From: Panopea generosa
Taxonomy: Eukaryota > Mollusca > Bivalvia > Adapedonta > Hiatellidae
DNA length: 64,000 bases
NCBI GenBank assembly: GCA_029582155.1
Contig: CM055901.1
Span: 7,296,874-7,360,873 of the forward strand
Direction: 5' to 3'
Shown: positions 34,540 through 46,283 of the stretch, piece after piece
Layout: the number at the start of each line of letters is the position of its first letter
How positions within the stretch are numbered: position 1 is the stretch's first letter
Made by a program: the position numbers and the translations under genes
The notes under the pieces: generated by a model
Seen by the model: the letters and a program-made list of their open reading frames with translations, nothing else
What the model was told of the DNA's origin: nothing
Databases searched by the model: none

Positions 34540-36900
34540 CTTCTCGCTGAGTTCTAGATGTCGCTCGAGTGATACCATAACGGGTTCGTAAACGGGTTTC
34601 GACCACTATAAAATAAAACTTAATAGGTTGTTGAGAAGGGGATGGGGTGAACATTCTATGCTCCCATATGATGTAAGCAGTTTGGATCGCGATATAGATA
34701 TACGGAACGTGTAGGAGAAAGAACTGTGTAAAAAATTGATATTCCCGTCATAGGACATTTTTATGTTATTTTTTTGAGTAGTTTGCTTTAAATTGTATAA
34801 AATGTATAATTGTATATTCGTAATTTTGTTTCGTGTAAAATTAAAATTGCAAATTGTAAATTTTATTTTGAGTATACTTGTATTCTACCCTCATGAGTTG
34901 TCAACCCTTGATCATTTTGCTACACTGTACGTACGATTGGTACACTTTATGATATCGTAAAATCGTTTCTGTGTTTTCCAGATGGAAGAAAATCCGGGAA
35001 AGATATTATTGGAAGGGTTCGTTTGAAGATGTGAAACGCTCTGTAGAAAAGTGCGACAAATTCCAGAAAAAGGGGTCTCATCAGAAGGCAAAGCAACCAC
35101 TAAGGCCGATAGCAGTCTCATATACTGCATTCCAGCAAATCGGGATGGATTTAGTTGGACCATTCGAAGAAACAGCAAACGGTATGTATATATCGCAACT
35201 CGTCAGTTATTAAAACCATTAATGCGTTTTACCTCTGTTTAACATAATACATTCATTAGAATCAATTACATTCCGCATAGTAATACAATGCCTTAAAGAA
35301 GAATTTGAACGAACAAAAAAAAAAAGGAAATAAAAATCGTTTTAATCCCTGTGTTATGTCATAGTCTGGTTAACCGAAGATAGTATGTTTTATTTTTTAG
35401 ATGACTATCTGCTCATCAATCTGTCTGACATAATTTAGATTTTGTAGATCTATGTATAATTTCAACTTGGCCAATACATCAAATATAAAGAAAATGGTCG
35501 GATAAATGTGCTCTATATGGTCGAATTTTTTTAATTATCATATCTGAAAAAATTGACATTTGTGGGAGAATGAGGTCATTCGTCACCCTACACGTGGGAA
35601 TGTTATCATTTACTGGTGGAGAGTGTGTGATTGAATACTGGTTAAACTTCACATACTCACACATATATACATACACACATTCACAAACGCAGACATACAT
35701 ACATTAACACATACATACAAAGACATACATACATACATCGTACGTACGTACGTACTTGCGTGCATGCATGCATAGATATACACATACAAATGTACGTACA
35801 TACGTACATACATAAAAACACACACACATACAGACACATAAACACATGCTTTTGATGGTTTATATGAACGATTCTGTTTGGACATATTATCTTGCATGTA
35901 ACAAGTAGATTATGATCTTGACCGAATACTTGACGAATTGGGTAGAGGCCGAGGCTATCGTGGACAAATCCGCGACCAGCGTGCTGAATGTTCTGGTCAA
36001 ATTTATATCCAGGCATGGATGTCCAGAAGTACCTATTACCGACCAAGGACGGGAGTTTTGCAATTCTTTGAACGATTTGTTTTGTCAAAAATGGGCATCG
36101 ACCATCGCGTGGCTTCAGCATATCATCCACAGAAAGGAGGCCACACGGAACGCTATAACAGAACACTATGTACCATGCTCTCTACATATGTAAATGATAA
36201 GCAAACGGACTGGGAAGATAAGTTGCCGTACGTTTTATTTGCAAACAGAACAGCGGAACATTCATCGACCAAGGCGACTCATTTTCATCTCGTTTATTGC
36301 AGACAAGGACGGCTGCCAGTAGAGCTAGAATGTCAGCAGCACCCACAGCAGCTGTGGACACGTTGGACAATTTGTCAGTTATGTGCAATGCCTTCGTGCA
36401 ACTGGATTGCTGCAGAGAGGTAGCAAGCATCAATATCAAAGCTGCGCAGAAGAAGCCACATTTTTGAAATTGGAGAAAGGGTTCTTTTGCATAATACAAG
36501 AAGACGTGCAAGGAAAGGCGATAAACTGGGAGCAAGATGGACGGGGCCTTACTCTGTCATGGTATTGAACAACAATGGAACATACGCTCTCGATGGACTG
36601 ATTACGGTTATTAATGGCACTAGGTTGAAACTGTATCAGACTCTTGACAATGAAAATGATCACAACGATTGCAAACGACCCAGTGACAACAACTGTGAAA
36701 AAGAACTGCCGTTCAAGAAGAGAAAATCAGTACAAGAAGCTGAAGTAGTGATCACCCGGTGTGAAGAAGCACAAAGCCAATGTCTCATGAACTTTAAGAT
36801 AGCAATTGGCAAGCAGAAAAATCATTGCTGTTCGGTCACAGCGTCCGGGATGAACATTGTAACAAAGCGAGTACTCGCAAGATGAACGAAATTCAAAACC
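34540..36900 (+). mobile_element. Integrase element fossil, copy C (Ginger1/Ty3-type integrase)
   Basis: This is a broken element with about three to five breaks. 34605-34690 matches the distal end of copy A. Parts in order: the second half of a His-Cys zinc-binding region with RERYYWKGS.EDV and a Cys pair (about 34980-35090); the start of the integrase core ending MDLVGPFEET (about 35180); a non-coding, microsatellite-bearing stretch of about 720 bp that is probably an intron; the rest of the core with TDQGREF and SAYHPQ.GGHTERYN (about 35910-36330), holding the second Asp and the Glu of the DDE triad; and a C-terminal region (to about 36890) with a GPY-like WTGPYSV motif. No reverse transcriptase, gag or LTRs were seen. 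The closest matches from memory are KRBA2/GIN-like integrases and Ginger1 transposons. Divergence suggests an old copy. Confidence 0.75.
35654..35845. repeat. CATA/CGTA tetranucleotide microsatellite
   Basis: Mixed CATA, CGTA and CATG repeats within the presumed intron of copy C. Confidence 0.9.
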
Positions 36901-37044
36901 ATCGAAGACTGTGGGAATGAGAGGGGATGGCAACTGTTTGTTTTGGACATTCAGTTACATTCTATTTGGCGTACAGTCTTAGAGATCAAGCTGTGGCATT
37001 TATCTGGGGAAACGAATGTTTGCTGTAGTATATAAAACGCAAAC

Positions 37045-37365
37045 AACAGCATGACTACCTTGGTCGAATGCAACAACTTGGAACATGGGGAACAGAACTT
37101 GAAATCTTTGCCTTCGTCACTATCACACAGACCACTGTCTATATCTACAGTATTTATGGATCAGAAAAAGGAAAAGAAAGGTGGTTGTGGTCAGCGTATG
37201 AACCTATGACAACTACAAATATGAGCACAACACCGTCTGAGTCGGCAATCTACACTGAAAACAAAAACGGGCACTTTGAGCCAGTGTTTGATGTGCAGGA
37301 TGTACAGTTGTCCAGATCCCCATATAGGTGTATCCGAGACATTGTCCCTCAAACATACTGGTAAT
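37045..37365 (+). mobile_element. OTU-like cysteine protease remnant downstream of the integrase
   Basis: An open stretch reads GTWGTELEIFAF..ITQTTVYIYS, then W...YEP and IYTENKNGHFEPV. That is the C-terminal half of an OTU deubiquitinase-like fold, ending in the NGxHF motif that holds the catalytic His. It lies about 150 bp after the integrase fossil on the same strand. OTU domains are reported in some Ginger1-type and retroelement polyproteins, so it is treated as part of the same broken element. Confidence 0.6.
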
Positions 37366-38330
37366 ACATTACTGACGAGGCGTTGAATGAGGCACTTGTT
37401 GACAATCAAGAGGACGAAATAATCTAGAAGAGGAAGGAATTCAAACAGTATTTGTACACACTTTAAAGACGCACCATGTGACTTGAAAGGTCTGCCAAGA
37501 AAAGCCACGAAGATGGACCCAAATATGTTGAACTTCCTTTGTGACTGGGAAAACCTTGAAGACAAACTGAAGTGCTACAGCAATTTGGACCTGTAAAACT
37601 GGTGTATAATTATCAGGTGATAATCATTGTCGTTTTCAGTTAGAGATTAGAATCAAGACAGATTAATTGTTTAATTAATTATTTTGACTTCTTCCTTCTA
37701 GCCTCATTGTAACGTTGCATTTGCTTTATAAATTACTTTTATGCATTGGTGGCTAAAGGTCTGTGGAATTCAGCTTGTTTGAATAACCACGTTCGAAATT
37801 TATGTTCATTCCGTATTGTTCATTTTCATATAATGATTCAACGTGTGGAAAATCCCGAAAAACAAATCAGAGCACTTAAAGTACTGGTAGCAGGTGTGCT
37901 TGTGAGTATGTGGTGTCCTGTTTTGTACAGAGTGTGTGAAATTGGTTTTGGGCTTATCAATTTTCTGGCGGACCAATCAAAATGCCCGTTACATTAAAGA
38001 ATTTCTTGTGAAACTATTGATAAAAATAATGTTTATTTATCTCATCAATAGTTTATTCACCCGCGTTTCTCTCTCTCCAAAGCTTACATTTCTCTCCTCA
38101 ATCTTCTTTTCTCTCTATTCGGGGACTCCATCGATCTCCAATAGTTATGCTTGACACTGTATAGTTTTAGATAAAGTCGTTCCTCGACTTTGCAATAGCA
38201 ATTTAACAACAGTGTGTATTAAATCATACACAAAATATATGCAATACTAATTAGTCTACTGATTTACAGAAGAGCTATATTAAATGAAGAAAAATTTCAA
38301 GCTATGTGTGAAAGAAAAAAAACGTTAAAA
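37366..38330. other. No gene recognised
   Basis: This is the tail of the element and flanking AT-rich sequence. The element's right end could not be located. Confidence 0.35.
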
Positions 38331-38334
38331 AAAT

Positions 38335-38405
38335 CGAAGCGGATGAGATTCGAAATACCGTGTGCCACCACGTTGGATTGTAAACCAACTGACTTGACCT
38401 CTACG
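38335..38405 (-). mobile_element. tRNA-like SINE head or tRNA pseudogene
   Basis: The minus strand has a plausible anticodon arm (GTTGG...CCAAC) and a TTTCGAATCTC B-box-like T arm, but its stems are mismatched. Confidence 0.45.
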
Positions 38406-38859
38406 ACAACTGCTCTGCTCTGGAGGTTAAACACAATGATATTATCTGCACACAGTGAATGATTAGGGTTAATCGGCGTAGAAATACATAATGTCTGACT
38501 GGCATTATATCCAGTGTAATCAAAATATTTCAATATGTAAACTGTGTAATTTATATTTAGATCACGAATGCCAAGTAGTTGTCTGAGTAAGAAACCTTCA
38601 TATCACCCAAATGTGTATCCATGTCAGCAGAGCTATTCCTTCCACATGCACATTTTTACTTGAAGTGTTTGGTATCAGCAGATTGGCATCTGAGTGCTCT
38701 TAAATTGTGCGTTGTACAAATTCTTTTGTGCAAGAATACCTGCTTAAACCAACAATAAAACAACAACAAAAAATCAGAAAACAGCAAAAACAATATCGCC
38801 TCGGCTCTCACAAAATCACTTTAGTCGACTTCTTCCGGTTGTTTGTTTGACTGCATTTG

Positions 38860-38863
<4 letters not shown>

Positions 38864-38907
<44 letters not shown>
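38864..38907. repeat. (CT)n microsatellite
   Basis: An uninterrupted CT run. Confidence 0.95.
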
Positions 38908-38908
<1 letters not shown>

Positions 38909-39367
38909 GTGCGTCTGTCCAATTATCCATCTATCTATCTATATATTTAACCCTTTTGCCTTAAATTGAATTTGACTTATATGCATGATGAATATAATTG
39001 TAATATGTGTTTAATTTGGCAATAAAATATGTTTAAACTAAAAATCTATCTATCAAAATAAAATGTATACAGCATATAAAATATAAAAAATCCCACCTGT
39101 TCTAATAATAGTTAGATTGTTTACTATTGTTTACTGAATATATTTTTATGTTCAAGTTGTATAAGTGTCCATATATTATGTATGGAAGTCTGTTTTGCCC
39201 ATGGTATATGAGCTTTCTTGTGTGTACAGGGATAATGCTCTTAATTTTGCTTTTTATTTACTGTTGGTTAAGTATAGGTACATTACTGAGGTCCCGGGGA
39301 AAGTTTGGATTACTCCAACCAGGCAACCTCAATAATTAACGACAATAGATCTATAAAAATTACGCTG

Positions 39368-39662
39368 GGAAACTATCTAGTGAGTTGCTGAACGTGTATT
39401 GAACGTTCAATCAATACACGTTCAGCAACTCACTAGATAGTTCAATACACGTTCAGCAACTCACTATATAGTTCAACACACGTTCAGCAACTCACTAGAT
39501 AGTTCAATACACGTTCAGCAACTCACTAGATAGTTCAATACACGTTCAGCAACTCACTAGATAGTTCAATACACGTTCAGCAACTCACTAGATAGTTCAA
39601 CACACGTTCAGCAACTCACTAGATAGTTCAATACACGTTCAGCAACTCACTAGATAGTTTCC
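39368..39662. mobile_element. Inverted-end element filled with 31-bp tandem repeats
   Basis: The first 37 bases (39368-39404) are the exact reverse complement of the last 37 (39626-39662). Between them sit about eight direct copies of a 31-bp unit (GTTCAGCAACTCACTAGATA plus 11 bases). The inverted ends are themselves one unit plus flank. No clear target duplication is visible. Confidence 0.8.
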
Positions 39663-40597
39663 GAACCGAACTACTCTGTAGGACTACAATTGTTCACTAG
39701 CACCTATCTGGAAGAAAACTGATGTTGAGATTCAAACAAATTACATTACCGAGTGAAATCACGACAACACAAAAACTCGACAATACTCGCCATAGCTGTC
39801 TCAGGTGTTCCATTTTATTTATGTTATGTGCTTTCTTTATTATATCATTTATATTCATCATTATACTGTGTGCTCATCTTATTTCATTATTTTTGTTTGT
39901 TTAATGATATTGCAGGAAAGTTTCCGATTTTATCAAAGTATTTCAGAAAGCAGGTGAAAGTATATAAAACTGTAGCTCTTCTCAGCCAGCAATACCTCTC
40001 AGCCTATGTGGTGGGACCGGGAGTCTAGAGGTTTTCTACGAAGTTTTAAGACACTTCAGAATAAAAAATAACTTACATGATTTTATTAATGCATACAACA
40101 AAAAGCATTTATGTATGTATCATTTTCTACCTGCGTTATTGACAGTAAGTATCCTTGTATATGTTTTTTTTGTTTTGGTGATCAGTCATTGCCAACAATA
40201 CACGGTAACAGGGTATGGTATATTAAATAATATTAAAAACAGATAGTTAATGATTTTGAATGTTGATGATCATCTCATGTTTACCTTGGCAAAGCTTATA
40301 CAAGGTTTAGCAGTCGCGTTTCGAAGCTTCATAGGACAGATGCTCTATAAAAAGTAACAACCTTCAAAAACCGAAGGACGTCTTGAAATATTAGCAGTTT
40401 CACAGTTGAGTTCCGAATCGCCGATTATTCCAATTCAAATTGGAGATATGGATCTGTTTTCGGTTCTTTCTAATTTTGTTATTGTATATTTGATTAATTA
40501 CTTATTCTTTTCATATTCATTTATCTAATAAGCCAAGCGGTGGTTAAGTTTTCAAAAATCAATTTATAAACGTAACTATAATTGCATGTATGCAACC

Positions 40598-40672
40598 AAC
40601 CTCCATGGCGTAATGGATACAGCCGCCGGTTGTGGCCCTGGCGACTCGGATTTGAATCCCGTGGGTGGGAAT
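40598..40672 (+). mobile_element. tRNA-like SINE head or tRNA pseudogene
   Basis: GGCGTAATGGATACAGCC (A-box-like) and GGATTTGAATCCC (B box) at tRNA spacing. Stems are imperfect. Confidence 0.5.
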
Positions 40673-40719
40673 TGTTTTGTTCATTTCACTAGCAATAGAA
40701 CTTCATAATGACTATCCTA

Positions 40720-40897
40720 TTAACATGATAAAAGTAGGTTAAAAAAATAAAATAAAAATAAACATGATAAAAGTAGGTTCCAAAAAGAAAACACAAAACA
40801 AAAATTAACATGATAAAAGAAGGTTCCAAAAAGAAAACACAAAACAAAAATTAACATGATAAAAGAAGGTTCCCAAAAAGAAAACACAAAACAAAAT
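40720..40897 (+). repeat. Short tandem repeat of about 46 bp, three to four copies
   Basis: Each unit carries AACATGATAAAAG.AGGTTC followed by CAAAAAGAAAACACAAAACA. Confidence 0.85.
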
Positions 40898-40899
40898 GA

Positions 40900-42046
40900 T
40901 TTGTCAATGTTTGCATTTGTACAGTTGCATATTGTATATTTAGCAATCGTTCTTTGTTAATTTTTATATTATTTGAATACTTCAACTACAAGATTAACTT
41001 TTTTATAAAAAAAAAGTATTACTGTATACATATCAGTATATTTGCTCTAAGCTAACGATGTGCTTAGCGCAAAAGCTTTCTTCGAAATACATGATTCAAC
41101 TTTGAGATAAAACTTTTTAAATACATGTATATGTCACCTGGAAGATTAACTTTCTGTAAACTATATTATAATTCAACTTAGCTATTCAGTTTTGTATATA
41201 GAATTTATATATCAGCTTGAAAATAATTGTTCAACATTTTTATAGAAACATTTATATAAAAACAAAAAAATAAATCTAGATCTTGCAGATTGGACTTTCT
41301 TTGAAATACAGATTTCAATTCGGAGACTGGACTTTTTTTAACAGATGAATACAATGTACATGTAGATTGGTATATCATTCAACATGGAGGTTGCACTTTT
41401 TTCACAATATGTACAATAAATAAACTTAGAGATGTAACTTTTTTAAAATTAAATTTAAAGATGAGATATATACATCCAGGTTTTAACTTTGAAATAAATA
41501 ATATAATTTGAGGATGGGCTTTTTAAAAAGATAATTGAACTTGAAGATTGACTCTTTACAAAATATATATAATACATGTATAAAAAGTTTAATTTAGGGA
41601 CAGGACTATTTCTTTTTGGATATACATCTAAATACCATTTTACAAGAAGTTCTTCCGCGGAGTTACGGTGTCTCGCAGTTACCCGTCAATATCTTTTATC
41701 TATTAAGCATTTCTCCTATTTTATGGCCATTTATAATTTTAATATTACATGATATGTTTTATATTTATCGCTTCTTTTCGTAAAATATTTATTTTTATAT
41801 TGTAACACCAAAACTGATGACTTTTCATGTTGACGTCGATTCCATGACTACGACGTTATTGTCCAAGTCATGTATTGCGCATCAAGGACGCAGTACCTGT
41901 ATTTTTTGTATAATTAAATTTCACAGTGTTTCTATATTTTATAATGGGCATCTGTTTAGGTAAACGTTCTAAGAGCAACCAGGTGTCGCCTGACCCGACG
42001 CGGTATGAGCAATTAGACGTGTCTGGGGTTATTGGATTTTTTCCAA
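40900..42046. other. AT-rich stretch, no gene recognised
   Basis: Loose repetition of 'AGATT..ACTTT.T' blocks from about 41100 to 41600 suggests an old, highly diverged tandem array. Confidence 0.35.
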
Positions 42047-43245
42047 GAGTACCGGAGTAATACGTGTTCATGTAAATTACCAGAGCAATACGTGCTCGAG
42101 TAAACCACCTCACTAACAACATGAGCAATACATGTTCAAGTAAAAACCTCACTGACAACCAGAGCAATCCGTGTTCAAGTAAAAACCTCATTCAATTACC
42201 AGAGCAATACGTGTTCAAACCCTCACTGATAACCAGAGAAATACGTGATCAAGTAACATACCTAACTTAACAACCAGAGCAATACCTGATCATGTAAAAT
42301 ACCTCATTTAGTTACCAAAGCAATCCGTGTCCAAGTAAAATACCTCACTAAATTACGAGAGTAATACCTGTTCAAGTCAATATCTCACTGACAACCAGAG
42401 CAATACGTGTCCAAGTAAAATACCTTACTTAATGACCAGAGCAATGGTTCTTCATGTCAATACCTCACTGACAACCAGAGCAATTCGTGATCAAGTAAAA
42501 TATCTCACTAAACTACCAGAGCAATACGTGCTCCAGTAAAATACCTCACTAAACAACCAGAGCAATCCGTGTTCAAGTAAAAACCTTACTAAATTACCAG
42601 AGCAATACGTATTCATGTAAAAACCTCACTGACAACCAGAGCAATTCGTGGTCAAGTAAAATACTTCATTAAACAACCAGAACAATACATGTTCAAGTTA
42701 AATACCTCACTAAATTACCAGAGCATTACGAGTTCAAGTAAAATACCTCACTAAACTTCCAGATTACGTGCTTCAGTAAAATACCTCACTAAACTACCAG
42801 AGCAATACGTGTTTAAGTGAAATACCTGACTGAATTACCAGAGCAATACGTGTTCAAGTTGAAACCTCACTGAACTACCAGATTAAAACTAGTTCAAGTA
42901 AAATACCTCACTATACTACCAGAGCACGTGCTCATGTAAAATACCACCGCACTGAACTACCAGAGCAATACGTGTTAAAGTAAAATGCCTGACTAAACTA
43001 CCAGAATAAAACGTGTTCAAGTAAAATACCTCACTAAACAACCAGAGCACATGCTTGCGTAAAATATCTCATTAAACTACCAGAGCTATACGTGTTCAAG
43101 TACAATACCTAAAAAATACCTGACTGACAACCAGAGAAACCCGTGTTCAAGTAAGATACCTCACTAAACAACCAGAGCAATACGTGTTCAGTAAAAAAAA
43201 CTCGCTGACAACCAGAGTTATATGTATTCAAGTAAAATACCTAAA
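42047..43245 (+). repeat. 41-bp tandem array, left part
   Basis: Units of ACCAGAGCAATACGTGTTCA followed by AGTAAAATACCTCACTAAACT, moderately diverged. It continues at 44262 after an insertion of about 1 kb. Confidence 0.95.
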
Positions 43246-44261
43246 AAATCATCTTCAACCATAAATTAAATAAAAAAGAACTCTGTTTAACAAACTTAAA
43301 ACATTATATTCGAAATCTTAATAACACAGAAAGATATATAGCAAAAGTAAATTTTAATTTGGTAAGATTTGATGCTCTTTGGGAGGTCTATAAACCTCTT
43401 GTAATCTAAGATATGTTTATTGATTCCCCTCCGGGTTTTTGTGGTTAAATTGCTTTAAATATTTATACAATCAAGTACAGTAGACTTGGTCCTTTCAATC
43501 TGTTTTTTTTTTCATACAATTAGTATTATTATTATAAAAAAATGCTATTATTAAGTATTTAAAGAACATGGAAAAAAAGCAGTTTTATCAATCTCAGATG
43601 ATTTTAATGTCTATAAATAAGTAAATGTTACATAATTTTTTGAATTAGAAATACATAATGTTACATGGTCATTCTTCGAGATTATATATAGTGTACAAAT
43701 ATGTAACATACAACATATATGTCTATGTTGAATACTTCAATGAAGTTATCTTATTTTGTATACAACGCACGTAGAGCGGGTTTCTATTTTACCAGCAAGA
43801 AATTTGCTTTGGTTTACCGTTTTAACCGATTGTAGAATGGTGATTCAACTATTCAGTAACCGCTGGGAATTAAAAGTAACGCAGTTTGTTTTAATCCAGT
43901 GCAAGCCACCACGGTTACATATATTTCTTTAAACTTAAGTTTATTATAGTTACTTCTACGAATACCCGAGTGTGTTGATGAAACATAAGCCTGCTCTCTG
44001 TTGTTTTTGTTGTTTTTTTTAAGGGTTTTTGTTTGTGAGGAATGTATATAGTCATTGTTTAACTTATTTGATATCAATAACAAATATATATATATATATA
44101 AAGTATTGGAGTTAACAAATTCACTAAAAGACTTGGAAAGTTTGCCCTTAATTTTACAAATGTGAAAATGTTGAATTCTGTATATATTATGATATAATTG
44201 TGCTTCTTTACGTCTAGTATTGTTAAACTGTTACAATGAAATAAAAAAATACAAAAAATAA
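43246..44261. other. About 1 kb AT-rich insertion splitting the 41-bp array
   Basis: Unrelated to the flanking repeat. Both sides carry TAAAATACCT, but that string belongs to every array unit, so a target duplication cannot be proved. No inverted ends or coding region seen. Confidence 0.6.
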
Positions 44262-45892
44262 AATACCTCAATAAACAACCAGAACAATGCGAGCTCAAGT
44301 AAAAACCTCACTGAACTACCAGAACAATACGTGTTCAAGTAAAATACCTCACTTAACTACCAGAGCAATACGTGTTCAAGTAAAATACCTCACTAAATTA
44401 CCAGAGCAATACATGTTCTAGTAAAATACCTCACTAAATTACCAGAGCAATACATGTACAAGTAAAATACCTTACTAAATTACCAGAGCAATACATGTTC
44501 TAGTAAAATACCTCACTAAATTACCAGAGCAATACATGTACAAGTAAAATACCTTACTAAATTTCCAGAGCAAAACATATTCAAGTAAAATACCTTACTA
44601 AACTACCAGAATAATACGTGTTTAAGTAAAATACCTTACTAAACTACCGGAGCAATACGTGTTCAAGTAAAATACCTGCCTGGCGACCAGAGCAATACGT
44701 GTTCAAGTAAAATACCTGCCTGACGACCAGAGCAATACGTGTTCAAGTAAATACCTCACTAAATTACCAGAGCAAAACGTGTTCAAGTAAAATACCTGCC
44801 TGACGACCAGAGCAGTACGTGTTCAAGTAAAATACCTGCCTGACGACCAGAGCAATACGTGTTCAAGTAAAATATCTGCCTGGCGACTAGAGCAATACGT
44901 GTTCAAGTAAAATACCTGCCTGGCGACCAGAGCAATACGTGTTCAAGTAAAATACCTGTCTGACGATCAGAGCAATACGTGTTCAAGTAAATACCTCACT
45001 GAACTACCAGAGCAATACGTGTTCAAGTAAAATACCTCACTAAATTACCAGAGCAATACATGTTCTAGTAAAATACCTCACTAAATTACCAGAGCAATAC
45101 ATGTACAAGTAAAATACCTTACTAAATTATCGGAGCAATACATGTTCAAGTAAAAACCTCACTGAACTACCAGAGCAATACGTGTTCAAGTAAAATACCT
45201 TACTAAACTACCAAAGTAATACGTGTTTAAGTAAAATACCTTACTTAACTATCAGAGTAGTACGTGTTCAAGTAAAATACCTTACTAAACTACCAGAGTA
45301 GTACGTGTTTAAGTTAAATAACTCACATAATTACCAGAGCAATACGTGTTCAATTAGAATACCTCAATGAACTACCAGAGCAATACGTGTTCAATTAAAA
45401 TACCTCAATGAACTACCAGAGCAATACGTGTTTAAGTAAAATTCCCCACTTAACTACCAGAGTAATACGTGTTCAAGTAAGATACCTCACTAAACAACCA
45501 GAGCAATGCGTGTTCAGAAAAAAATCTCGCTGACAATCAGAGTTATACGTGTTCAAGTAAAACCCTCAATAAACTACCAGACCAATACGTGTTCAAGTAA
45601 AATACCTCACTAAACAACCAGAGCAATACGTGATCAAGTAAAATACCTCACTTAACAACCAGAGCAATACGTGATTAAGTAAAATACTTCACTAAACAAC
45701 CAGAGCAAAACGTGTTCAAGTAAAATCCCTCACTAAATTATCAAAGCAATACGTGTTCAAGTAATGTACCTCACTAAACAACCAGAGCAATACGTGCTCC
45801 AATAAAATACCTCACTAAATTACCAGAGCAATACGTGCTCGAGTAAAATACCTGACTTACTACCAGAGCAATACGTGTTCAAGTAAAATTCA
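44262..45892 (+). repeat. 41-bp tandem array, right part
   Basis: The same unit as 42047-43245, spacing 41 bp (for example 44360 to 44401). It is more homogeneous in the middle (44640-45000), where a CCTGCC/CCTGACGACCAGAGC variant dominates. Confidence 0.95.
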
Positions 45893-46283
45893 ATTACAGT
45901 GCCATTATAACATGCCTACATGTTTCACTGGCAGTGTCATTTAGCATCGCTATGTCTTTCAATGGCAGTGTTATTTAGCATCGCTACGTGTTTCACTGAC
46001 AGTGCCATTTAAAATTTCTGCGTGTTTCAATGGCAGTGTCATTTAGCATCTCTACGTGTTTCAATGAGAGTGCCACTTTACATTTCTGTGTGTTTCAATT
46101 GCAGTGTCGTTTAGATATTCTGCGTGATTCAATCGCACTGTCATTTAGCATTTCTGCGTGTTTTAATGGCAGTGTCTTTCAAATTTTATGCATGTTTCAA
46201 TGACAGTGTCATTTAATATTTCTGCGTGTTTCAATGAAGTGTCATTTAACATTTCTGTGTGTTTCAATGGCAGTGTCATTTAA
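45893..46283 (+). repeat. 34-bp tandem array, left part
   Basis: Consensus CATTTCTGCGTGTTTCAATGGCAGTGTCATTTAA. It directly abuts the 41-bp array and is split by the palindromic element. Confidence 0.93.

Noticed and set aside
34540-36900. LTR retrotransposon call for the integrase fossil
   Set aside because: No LTRs, primer-binding site, reverse transcriptase or gag region was seen, and the coding parts appear intron-split. The family is left as Ginger1/Ty3-type integrase.
41868-42191. Minus-strand 107-residue frame
   Set aside because: It lies mostly inside the 41-bp array and has repeat-derived sequence.
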